From: Gracilaria gracilis
Lineage: Eukaryota; Rhodophyta; Florideophyceae; Gracilariales; Gracilariaceae
Assembly (NCBI GenBank): GCA_030374805.1
Contig: JARGSG010000224.1
Span: 868,001 to 932,000, forward strand
DNA length: 64,000 nucleotides
Reading direction: 5' to 3'
Position numbers and translations under genes: made by a program. Below the pieces are notes generated by a model. That model was given only the letters and a program-made list of their open reading frames with translations, was not told the DNA's origin and did no database searches. Position 1 is the stretch's first letter. Every line of letters starts with the position of its first letter. Positions 9,946 to 19,310 of this stretch are shown here, piece after piece.

Positions 9946-10776
9946 ATGAGCTCCCATTCTTCTTCCCTACGTTCTACAATCATCCCAGCTGTTGTCGTAG
10001 GGAGAGGCCGTATTGGCACCAAGCTTTACAACAATGGTTCCCCTCAGAACACCTTTCTCTCCATCGAAGACTTCATTTCCGCAGAGTGCCGTCCCCAAGG
10101 TCCAATCTTCTTCTGTGGCAGGAACGGACTTCTCGAAAAGGTGATTTTATCTTGTCCAGCACCACGAGCAGAATACTTGGTCTTCATCCAGAATGGTCAC
10201 ATTCTTCCCATTCTTTCCCAACACGGAATTGAGCACTGCACACGAGCCGCTCTTTACATCGCCGTTCCAATGTCGGTGCCTCCCCACAGGATGGTGTCAC
10301 GCCTCTCTCTCCCAATGGTCTAACCACAGCTACCGGAAAGTGAGCTCTGACAATAGCTGAACGCCTCTGGACCGCAGGTCTCACTTGCAGTATCGTCGAC
10401 GAAAACACCTTTTCCAAGTCTTACTACCAAAAGCTCGTTTGGATTTCTTCCTTCAATCTCGTCGGTTCTTCATTTGGATTCGTTACCATGTATGAAGTGG
10501 CGACCAAGTACAAAACTATTGTCTCAACTATAATGAAGGAGCTTCTAGGCATAGTCACCTTCAAGACAGGTCTCTCCTTCAATATCCTTTCTACAGTGGA
10601 ATCACTTCTGGAATACGGCAGCTCCCTTACTTCCTTCCCAGCTTCTTTCTCGGAGTATGAATCTAGAAATGCTTACTTCTATCTCACCTCCGCAGATGAA
10701 AAGCTAGCCGAAAGGCAGGACCCTGCCCCTTTCTACACCAACTATATCAATGTTCTTAGACATCACACTCTCTAGT
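9946..10776 (+). pseudogene. Ketopantoate-reductase-like protein (giant element gene B)
   Basis: The start ATG at 9946 is followed by a Rossmann-type dinucleotide loop, VVVGRGRIGTKL. Next come a GPIFFCGRN segment and LVFIQNGHILPIL, which matches the conserved NG position of PanE/ApbA-type reductases. After a frameshift near 10263 the frame reads DGVTPLSPNGLTTATGK, one TGA, then RLWTAGLTCSIVDENTF and YYQKLVWISSFNLVGSS. That is the helical C-terminal domain of the family. An algal branch with exactly these motifs exists (KLVW/NxVG core, conserved DG.T..NP.GLT). The known family reduces ketopantoate with NADPH; the substrate of this branch is unknown. It is cargo with no evident role in transposition. 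Confidence 0.65.
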
Positions 10777-11043
10777 AATTAGAACAAATTGTAAACCCCG
10801 TACTCGTTGCAACTACACACACAACCCGTTTTTGTTCTCCAATTCTTTTTAAGTTGCCGCTTAAACAAATCACCTGTTCACCTTTTATGTCAAGTCTCTA
10901 TCACAAACAAACACAACAGTATAAGTGCTACATTATACCTACTCATCGTCGTCATCCACTATCATCTGTCCTTCCTCGTAATCCCCATTTGTATTCTCAG
11001 CAGGGCAGCCTGACATCTCTTCATCTTCCTCTTTGTACTCGTC
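10777..11043. other. Intergenic stretch within the giant element
   Basis: The end of the reductase-like gene faces the 3' end of the dioxygenase gene. I see no gene or repeat. Confidence 0.5.
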
Positions 11044-12231
11044 CTATCCATCTTCTATATCTTCCATTTCACTCTCTTCTCCCAAATCTTCATCATCGTC
11101 CAGCTGGTCGTTTGGGTCTTCTCCTAGCCCAAAGTCCTCATCTACGAACTTTGGCCGAAACGCTGGCTCCCTGTGCACCGCGTCAGGGAGCTTGTATCCT
11201 TCAGGTACAAAGTACATGTGAGACCTCAGGCAATTCTCTATCACTAACGCATCCATGTACCCAGCTCCCGCATGAAACACATCCCCTCTCCCAATAAACA
11301 CATAGTAAGGCGGAACCCTGAACTTCTTCACAACCATTGTACATGATAACCTCCTCAAACTTTTGTCATCCGTGACGTACATTCTGTGAGACCTCTCACA
11401 AACCCATATCATAAATGAACTCCCTCCCGAGGCCATTACCAAGAACCCCGGAATATCTCCCTCATCCTTCTCCACATTCGTCAACCCTCGAAAATCAGTG
11501 TGCAAAACCTGCTTTGGGCATCCCTCCCCCGTACACAACACACGCCCTCCGGTCTGCGGCGCATACATCTTTCCCTTAACCTTGCTGTTGTTACAAAGGC
11601 GAAGAGTCGATGCAATTTGCCCAAACCTCGCATCCAACAATGCCCGCTTTCTCATCATCATCACATTCTTCTCATCAGAATCCAGGCAATCAACAATCTT
11701 CTTCTTCGTCGTAATATATCGCCCAATTCCCTGCATCCTGTCCCCAGCATCCTTTCCTTCCCTCGCGTTGATTAGGGGATTCCATTTCGTTCGGTTCTCT
11801 TCAAACTTCAAGTCTGGCGGCTCCTTGAAGTCCTTCTCAACAAACTCTAGCACCCCTTCTGTCACTTCTTTATCTACCACCACGCCCCTCTTCTTCGCCT
11901 CCTCTGACATACTTCCATCAGTTCCGAAGTGTTCCAAAACATAGAAACCCCTTTCCATCAATTCCATTCTCTTCGTCGCAAAGTACTCTCAAGCGAGGTC
12001 ATCCCTCTCCATCGCCGCCATCTAAAGAGCTTCTTCTCCCTTTCTCGGATTTCCCTTCAACGAAAGCTTCACCCCAAGAACTGGTTCTTTCGTGCTACCC
12101 AGCTCCTTATGCACATTCCGGGTGGCATGCCAGTACACCGCGTGATGGACCACTCTCAAATTCGCCACCCTTAAACATCCCGCCCTGTGCTCCTTTCGCA
12201 AATGAATCATTTCCATCCACGGGTGCTGATT
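11044..12231 (-). pseudogene. 2-oxoglutarate/Fe(II) dioxygenase-like C-terminal part of gene C
   Basis: This is the 3' part of the long minus-strand frame that starts at 14703. In the segment beginning at the ATG at 11967, HTD at residues 156-158 gives the HxD iron ligands. H232 in GDVFHAGAGY gives the distal His, and R249 in NCLRSHMYF the likely 2-oxoglutarate Arg. The spacing (about 75, then 17 residues) and the motif order match the double-stranded beta-helix fold. Close motif relatives (LH.D..., RGD..HAG..Y, R.H.Y) occur in oomycete and algal proteins. The tail is acidic. Such enzymes hydroxylate or demethylate proteins or nucleic acids; the substrate cannot be read here. Two in-frame TAG/TGA-type stops lie between 11968 and 12022, so this copy is dead. 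Confidence 0.6.
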
Positions 12232-14703
12232 TTACACTGCATTCTTTCCTCCCGGCCACTCACTCGGTAGTGCATTCACCAGACTCGTCCATGGCATATC
12301 CGATGCACCAGCCCACTCACCTGCCTTATTCATCCCTTTCGGTGGTTTTTCAAGATTCTTATCTTCAAATCCACGCATCATTCCTTCCTCCACCCCTTCT
12401 TCCTCGTCCTGAACGAACCTACTATTGTTCTCACTGCCACCACTTTCATCCTCGCTCGACGACACCAAATTTATTTTCTGTTCTTTGAAGAACTTCTTCA
12501 ATGCCAGCTTCGTCATATTCCTACATAAAGTAACCACCTCCATTGGTATATCTCCAGAGAGGGTCTTCACGGTGCCCTTCTTCATCCTCTTCGGAGCAGG
12601 TTGGATTTCTACTTCATCCCCATCGTCAGTAAGATCAATTAACTTCCTCTCCTTTTTTTTCTTCTTGCTCCCAGCCTCGCTACCCCAATCCTCTTTCAGC
12701 CGGTCGTCCCCTTGCATGGAAGCTTTCAACAACATGAGAGCATCTTCTGCCTCATTAGGTGCTGCGGTTGACGTACCATCACCTACAACCACGACTTGAA
12801 CCTTCGCCTCCCCCACCTCCTTCATCTCCTCTGACGTTTGAAGCGATACTTTGAAAACTTCTTGAAGCTTGTTACCCGCTGTATTCACCCTTCTAGACAC
12901 CATTCCGTCCCATAAACGCCTCGCAGCGCCAAGTTCCATTTTTGCTGTCCGCATACCAAGATATTCCATCACAGACACATGTTTTCCTCCTAAGTTGAAT
13001 ACTGTCTGCAATACTTCTTCAACACTAATCTTCTTCTTCTTCCCAGTGACATTACATAGGTTTTACATACCTATGGCACATTGAAAGAAGTGCTTCCTCA
13101 TTTCTTCAAAACGACCGTGTCTTCTTCTCGTAGAAGAAGACAACCTCAGTTCCACATGCTATTGCAAGCAACGTACGACAAATCGAAACCGCCCATCGGT
13201 GAGACCCATCAGGAGGTCACTCGAGACATGCGTCAACGTCAGAGCTGGACCCTCCTCACACACCTTCTCAAAGAACTTCAAAAGTCACTCCCATTCCACA
13301 AACTTCAGAGCCAATGTCGCGTAACGAGTCAAGTGGCGCACGCTGTAGTCTCCAGTAGCCTCAATTCTTTTCAAAGCACCAGCTAACTGCTTCGAAGTAA
13401 TGCTCTTCACATCCACATGTGACTCGTCCACGACGTTCGGCACAAAAGATATCTTGCTATGAATTTTGTCTGCAAACGACATTTTCAGCACATTCGAACT
13501 CATCTCGTTCAGAAGATTGCCGAGTTCTAGTACCTCGTTCATTTTCATGGCCTTCCCATCCTTTCTTCCCCACAGCACAACATCCAAAGAACGGACTATA
13601 TCCACCCACTTCCCGGCCTCCCCATGCAAGTATCGTAGCACAAGAATTCGGTGATATCCGTGTATGAGGGTTACAGGCACAACAATTCTCCCATCAGTAA
13701 CTATTTCATTCCCATCACACTCCCCTAGAGATGCCACAGCAATCGAACCGGCAGATGGAAGCCACCCAAAGTTGCGACATTTCATCATCGCCGCCTCCTT
13801 GTGTCCCAGATTCACACTTCGGACTGTCTTCTTCGGGATTTCAATCATCCCGATATCCATCGTCATCCCGCGCTGAACATAGTCGGCGACGGAAATCTTC
13901 TTGAGAGACAGGGTGTTGTCAACCTCTTCCGACGGAACACTGTCTCCTTCATCGAACAAGTCCTCCTCCGCGTCAGCAAGCGGAGCATTACTCGTCTGAA
14001 AGACCTCCACAATATCGTCGTCGGAGTCCTCTATGATGCTGAAGCTCGCTCCCACGAGATTCTTCATCCCTTTAGAAGACTTTCCTCGAGTTTTGAAAGC
14101 TTCCTCAGCAGGTTTCTCGACCTCCAGAGCAATCAATTTCTCAGGCTGAGATGTAGAAGACTTGCCAGCCCCGGACCCTGGAGTAGGAATTTGCGAAACC
14201 TCGATTAGGTCCATCATCGACGTATCCCACGCATACAACCCAGCTGAGAACAACTCGCTCAGCGTACTTGGTGGGTCTTCAGGACCTTGAAAATGGTAAG
14301 GGTACTTCGCGCTTCCATGACTTATAATAATCTTCGTCCTCCAGATCACAACCAAATCTTCTCCTTTTAGGGCAGTCTCGCTTAGAACATGCCTATAAAG
14401 CGAACGGCGAAGAGCCTTCCCGGCACCACCGGCATACCCCACACCTCTCACGTCCACGGTTCCCACTTTCACCCTGCTGTTTTCTTTCCCAACCGTTACA
14501 AACAAATGCACCACATCGCCGCCTTTCACTACCGGTGTAGCAGCGGGCGAAACCTTCTTCGTCATTGCTCGGGGTGGTGGCATACGCGGCGTAGTGCCTT
14601 TTGCCCTCCATCTCCTTCGTGTTAGGAGCGGCATTTCTAACACCCCTGCACTTGGGTTCGCTCGTCTTGAATCCCGCCCCCTTTTATGCTTGCGAGGGGG
14701 CAT
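12232..14703 (-). pseudogene. N-terminal and central parts of gene C (basic N-terminus, possible ParB-like domain)
   Basis: The ATG at 14703 opens a frame that continues, through several nonsense codons (13285, about 13165, 13060 and 12232), in the same frame as the dioxygenase segment. It therefore reads as one protein of about 1,220 codons. The N-terminus is basic (MPPRKHKRGRDSRR). Residues about 62-130 form a beta-rich domain, followed by an acidic linker with SIIEDSDDDIVEVF. A segment at about 338-440 contains LIHGYHRILVLRYLHG and GNLLNEMSSNVLKMSFADKI, which resembles the GxHR core of ParB/sulfiredoxin-like folds; this call is weak. The central part is charged (KKKKKERKLIDLTDDGDEVE) with a possible nuclear localisation signal. 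The gene diverges from the methyltransferase gene across the palindromes. Confidence 0.45.
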
Positions 14704-15001
14704 CGCGGTTATACGCGGCTGATAGAATGAAAAAGGTTGTTTACGACCGTCTAGAACGCTCGCGAGATAGGTTAGCTAGTTGTAATTTTCACTCCCGTTC
14801 CTTTCCGTCTACTTCGTCACGGATGCGCGTCCACTCAATATTAGTTTAAACTATGCACTGTGTCTATTTCAAAATTTTATAGCGTACTGGCGGGACGTTT
14901 ACAAATCTACATGAAGCTACTAACATCTATAGTACACTTGTACAGCAATGTTTGAGCAATAAAGAAATAAATAAAATTTGTGGCGCACTAATTTCACTCT
15001 G

Positions 15002-15075
15002 GGACAGCGGACCGGGGTGTCGTGGCGCTTCATCTGTGCACCGATGAAGCGCCACGACACCCAGGTCCGCTGTCC
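15002..15075. repeat. Palindrome 1 (about 74 bp)
   Basis: Arms start GGACAGCGGACC...GTGTCGTGGCGCTTCAT and return as the reverse complement around a GTGCAC centre. Two to three mismatches. Confidence 0.85.
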
Positions 15076-15217
15076 TCGGAACGTTGGCGGTGCCACGTAT
15101 GCCAGCACCCCAGTTTCATCACAAACAGCACATTGACCGCGGGCGAATTTCGCCACTTACGGTTCGTTGGCGGTGCCTCGTGTACCTCTACCACAGCTTC
15201 ATCAATCACGGCGCGTT

Positions 15218-15293
15218 GGGACAGCAAACCGGGGTGTCATGGCGCTTCATCGGTGCACCGATGAAGCGCCACGACACCCCGGCCCGCTGTCCC
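15218..15293. repeat. Palindrome 2 (about 76 bp)
   Basis: Same palindrome as at 15002. The centre ATCGGTGCACCGAT is perfectly symmetric. Confidence 0.85.
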
Positions 15294-15334
15294 AGGCTGT
15301 CGTTGAAAAATATGGAAAATAAAATATTTTTTTC

Positions 15335-15408
15335 GGACAGCGGACCAGGGTGTCGTGGCACTTCATCAGTGCACTGATGAAGCGCCACTCCACCCCGGTC
15401 CGCTGTCC
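15335..15408. repeat. Palindrome 3 (about 74 bp)
   Basis: Third copy, with centre TCAGTGCACTGA. Slightly more diverged in the right arm. Confidence 0.85.
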
Positions 15409-15647
15409 TACCAGCCATTCCCTATAACTTAGCGTATAGGTTTGCGATCACTAAGTTCCGTATCTCTCGAGTGTCGCCGCTTTCCCTGACACCTCTTTAC
15501 GGCTTCACATGCATCTCAGGAATCTTGCACATCTCTCTGTCGTGTTGAAAGAACCTGTTTCGTGCTATATCGTTGCTATCCTCTCCCGCCGCTCCCGTCT
15601 TCCACGCACTTTCATATCTCGTCTGCAGTTATCCCCCGCCCGCTGCA

Positions 15648-15732
15648 CTCTCCCGTCCGCTGCTTTCTCCCCTCCACTGTCATCTCCCGACCGCTGCCAT
15701 CTCCCGTCCGCTGCCATCTCCCGTCCGCTCCG
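15648..15732 (+). repeat. Minisatellite upstream of gene D
   Basis: About five copies of a 15-18-base unit (CATCTCCCGTCCGCTGC) lie within the presumed 5' leader of gene D. Confidence 0.7.
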
Positions 15733-15783
15733 GAAATTCAAATCATAACCCATCAACGCACCCCCTTCCCGTGCATACATAAA

Positions 15784-16851
15784 ATGGCTCCACATAGTGC
15801 ATCGAGGTCTACGTCACCGGCACCCTCAAGCTCCGATATGAAGGTTGGAACACTGTATGGCTCCGGAGATGAGCTTGTCACAGTAGGCCTCGCAATCCGC
15901 GATCATTACGAGTCGACAATGCGAGATGAAGACCGGCCAAGGAAGGTGGGACACAGCGAGTTCGTTGATTACGTTATCAAGAATCGCAACGTCCTACCGC
16001 TGGCCAAGAATTACTTCTATATTCTTGTGGGTCCAGAACATCCGAAGTTTACTGACAAGGAACTACGGGTCGTATCTGTGAAGGGGTCTTATCATGAGCT
16101 ATACCTCTCAACGAGGTTATTGAACATTTTAGACGGTGATAGGGACTGGCGTGTAAGGGACTTCTGGAATGCTTATACCGAGATGAAATTTAAAGGAATA
16201 CCGAAGAATGTGACTTTGACCGAGTTTTTCAAGTCAATGACTATACCTCCTAAGCGAGTGGGACGGGTGGTCCCCCCGTTCGCCACAACCGTTGCCACAC
16301 ATTTCCAAAGGATTCTCTTTTTTTCGGTCATTCAGAAAGTGTCCATGAAAAAAAGAGTTGTAGGCCAGAAGAGGAAAAGAGGAGACAAGGAATATCCCAC
16401 ATCTTTTGTGAATGTCCAAATATCAAACAAACTCCAAGCTCATCGTATTGGCTTTGGTGTGCAGCTCATAACGAAGGCATGGGATTGTTTCTCTTAATTC
16501 CTGGGATTCCCTACCGTGGAGGTCATGGTTCTTCCATTCATCCGAGTCATGTACGACGAAATGCAGTTTCAAGCGATTGAGACGAGGGCAGAGGGGTTCT
16601 ACCACCGGGATAACGACCATCGCTTGCTACCGAGCAAAGGTGAAACTGTTATTGAAACAGACGTCATCGCGTGGGCATTGAATCTACCGCAAGGCATCGA
16701 TGCTGCCCTCCGAATGCTTCCGAAGGAGTTCATTTCGGACCTCAACAAGGTTATTGTGAATGAGCAGTTCTTTTCAATTTCCGAACCAGGACGATGGAAA
16801 GTTCTGAAGACGTTTACCAGAAACACATCACGGGCGTTTGCTCGGCCATAA
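15784..16851 (+). pseudogene. Gene D, N-terminal region (unknown)
   Basis: I choose the ATG at 15784 (MAPHSASRSTSPAPSS); the upstream frame in the minisatellite uses a GTG and is unlikely. The product has a Ser/Pro N-terminus, then a globular region with VGLAIRDHYESTMRD and a basic patch KKRVVGQKRKRGDKEYP. After a TAA at 16495-16497 it continues in frame (FIRVMYDEMQFQAIETRAEG) to a TAA at 16851. No family is recognised. It overlaps the next frame from 16794 by about 58 bases, so it is either a separate overlapping gene or one gene broken by a frameshift near 16840. Confidence 0.4.
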
Positions 16852-18263
16852 GCCCGTTGAAACTGAAAAAATTAGTGAACGTCTCTGGTATGGGGGTAAC
16901 GCCCATATTCAAACCAGAACCTGCCATACAAATTGAAGATGATGCGGAGGAGGTGGAGAAAATTGGGAAACAAACAGAGCCGAAGGAGGGGAGAGGCAAA
17001 GAAGGAGATGGTGATACGAACACAGTGGCCGAAATTGGGAAAGGAAGTACTGGTGACGAAGCGTCCGGGGTAGGCGTAATACCCCCACCATCCATTGCGT
17101 CGTTGGATGACAAAATGGCTTTCGGAAGTTGTGCGGAGGAGATGGAGAAGTACTTTCGCTTGTACAATTGCGGGTTTGAGGATATGGTAGAGATAGACGA
17201 GACGTTGCGCAGAGATGGTTTGTCTCCGTTAGGAACAAATCAACTGGTTCTCATGGACCCTCCGTACAATATCCGAGGGAACAAGAACCTAAACAATGGC
17301 TGGTACGATGTACTGAGCCCTTAGGACATGAAGAAGGCTGCAAAGCTTCTATCAAGGCTGCTACGTCTTGGGGGCCATTTCGTCATCTTTAGTGCTTTCG
17401 AGCAGGTCCAGCAATGGAGAGATGTACTTTCTGCCATTGGGGCAAAAGACGAAAACGGAGTACCAAGGCGTTCCTTTGTTGTGCACCAGGTCTCAATGCA
17501 CTTTGTACGGTCGCAAGGCAACCCGATGCCTAACCGTGGACGTAGGTCGTGCTCCCTTTTCCCTGAAATGGAGTATGCTGTACAGGGAGTTCGAAATGGT
17601 CTCAGCTACGCGCCGCAGCATGTGATGGTGAACTATGAGAACTTCAACTTCGTGCAGTCGAGGTACCCGGGGTCCCACAGTGTCATTGACCAGGTAACCT
17701 CCATGTCTAATGGGGAGACTCTTCAGTGAAATAGAAAGAAGGAAGGTGGGGGCTACGCTTTACAAAAGGTGAGGTCCGAACAGAAACCTCGGGCATTGTT
17801 GAAGGAGCTAATCAGTCAGTTTTCCCTGGCTCGGGATATTGTGGTCGACTTGTTTGCGGCGACTTTTTCGACACCCACGGCATGCATGGAGTTACAACAG
17901 CATCGTAGGTTCATCGGATGTGAGCCGGACCCTGGCTGCTTTGCCCATGCAAGGCACGCCGCGATTGTTCAATTCGAATTGTGCGTGCGGGAAAATGAGA
18001 TGGATATCCAGGTAACGCAGGAAGTTCGGAATGCTATGATTAGGGTGTTGAACTTATTTCCGAAGTGGAATGTCCGCCCATCGAGATCATGGAAGGCTCC
18101 ATCCGGGTACGCCCAGTTTCAAAAGTTTCGTACGTATATTGTGGACTTTCTTGCGTCAAATGTGGCGGGATGCGTGGCCACGACTGGCAGGCGTAAGGCC
18201 CTTCACGAATGGCCTAAAACTTTGCAAGGAAATATAGGGCTTCTGGATTGGAATGCAATGTAG
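16794..18263 (+). pseudogene. Beta-class DNA N6-adenine/N4-cytosine methyltransferase (giant element)
   Basis: The frame opens at the ATG at 16794. After an acidic linker rich in E, K and G, motif IV is seen as LVLMDPPYN (GAC of the catalytic Asp at 17256). Further segments are LLRLGGHFVIFSAFEQ and MNYENF-like text. The C-terminal half has KPRALLKELI followed by motif I as DIVVDLFAATFST and RRFIGCEPD. Catalytic DPPY before the AdoMet-binding motif I is the beta-class order seen in bacterial and phage enzymes. The target would be the amino group of adenine or cytosine-N4 in DNA. In motif I, FAATFST replaces the usual FxGxG(S)T, so AdoMet binding may be impaired or specialised. TAG at 17322-17324 and a TGA near 17727 break the frame. 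Bacterial or phage ancestry is plausible. Confidence 0.7.
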
Positions 18264-18863
18264 GCACTGGAAGTGACGATGTGCGGTTGTCGTATCGGGA
18301 AGTCGACGATTCGCCACCCTGGCGCAGAAGTGGAGGTGTTCACTACACGCCGATTCATGGAAAATGAAAATATATGTTACTTCTATGGAATACTGGTGTA
18401 CCATGACCTAACGAAGAGAAAAGATGTACACAAGAAATATGGTGAATGTTTATTGGGAGCCACTTCCGAACGCTTTCGGAAGTATGCGATGTAGTTTACC
18501 ATCCGTGGCGATGTATTCCATAACCTCCCAGAAAAAAAGCAAGGAGGAAGTTTAATACCTCTATGGATTGTCGCCACTCCTTTTTCATTGGGTGGAACGA
18601 TTAACGATCCCAAATATATGGAAGGCGATAAGGACATTGATGCAGTTGCGGATGGTGTGACGAAACGAAGGACTGCAAATGTGCGGGTCATTCGAACTCC
18701 AAATACAGGACGCACTCCACATCAACTACGAGAATACCAAATTCTTGCGGTGCGAGCACTTCGGAAACTGGAAGTGGGAGAGGAGTTGTTCGCGGATTAT
18801 GGAGTAGAGTATAGCTGGGATACATCGACAAATCCTATTATAGTAATCGATTACAACGTGTAG
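18264..18863 (+). pseudogene. SET domain, in frame behind the methyltransferase
   Basis: After a TAG at 18261-18263 the methyltransferase frame continues without a shift. It gives ALEVTMCGCRIGKST, a variant of the SET opening, then ENENICYFYGILV. A TAG at 18492 follows, then IVATPFSLGGTINDPKYMEGD, RTANVRVIRTP and AVRALRKLEVGEELFADYG. The last segment matches the conserved GEELxxDYG end of SET lysine methyltransferases, and INDP...NV replaces the usual NHxxxPN box. The family methylates lysines, mostly on histones. Continuity of frame suggests a methyltransferase-SET fusion that has since decayed; two adjacent genes are the alternative. Confidence 0.65.
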
Positions 18864-19310
18864 TAAATTAGCTACATGTAAAACAACATCCTACACCTCA
18901 ATAATGAAGTGGCACTTATTGCATTCCAGCTTCGTCGTTGAGCACGAATTAGAAACTAAACACTTTAGCTCAAGTGCAAGATGAAAGTACTTAGATACAT
19001 AAAAGGTACTGAGGGGCATCGAATATGATGCGAAACCTTGTACGTTTTTTAACAGTATGAAAACTATTGAGAAATGGAGATTTCGGTGTCGTTTTTTCGT
19101 TTCGGAATCGAGAAATAAAAAACCGCACTCGGTGATTCCCACCACACTCCACTCGATTGGGGGTGTGCATTCGATCGGTGACGTTCGATCATGGCTAGTG
19201 CCAAACACGTCGAGAGCAGAGCAGTTCCGATTCTAGTGACCTTCGACCACGGTCAGCGGCTAAAACATCGTGGGCCCAGCGTCAACCGCGAGGAACCGAT
19301 CGGATTGTAA
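18864..19310. other. Intergenic stretch before gene E
   Basis: About 450 bases, AT-rich, with no recognisable gene. A short imperfect repeat around TTCGATCG/CATTCGATCGGTGACG lies at 19165-19195, near the presumed promoter of gene E. Confidence 0.4.

Larger units (their letters stand above)
14704..15783. promoter_or_regulatory. Divergent intergenic region with three palindromes
   Basis: About 1.1 kb between the start of gene C (14703, minus) and gene D (15784, plus). It is the only divergent gene pair within the giant element and presumably holds both promoters. It carries the three palindromes and the CTCCCGTCCGCTGC minisatellite listed separately. A short direct repeat, CGTTGGCGGTGCC, occurs at about 15082 and 15167. 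Confidence 0.5.

Noticed and set aside
13285-14703. Firm ParB-like nuclease call in gene C
   Set aside because: Only the GYHR core and a following helix resemble it. I kept it as a weak suggestion only.
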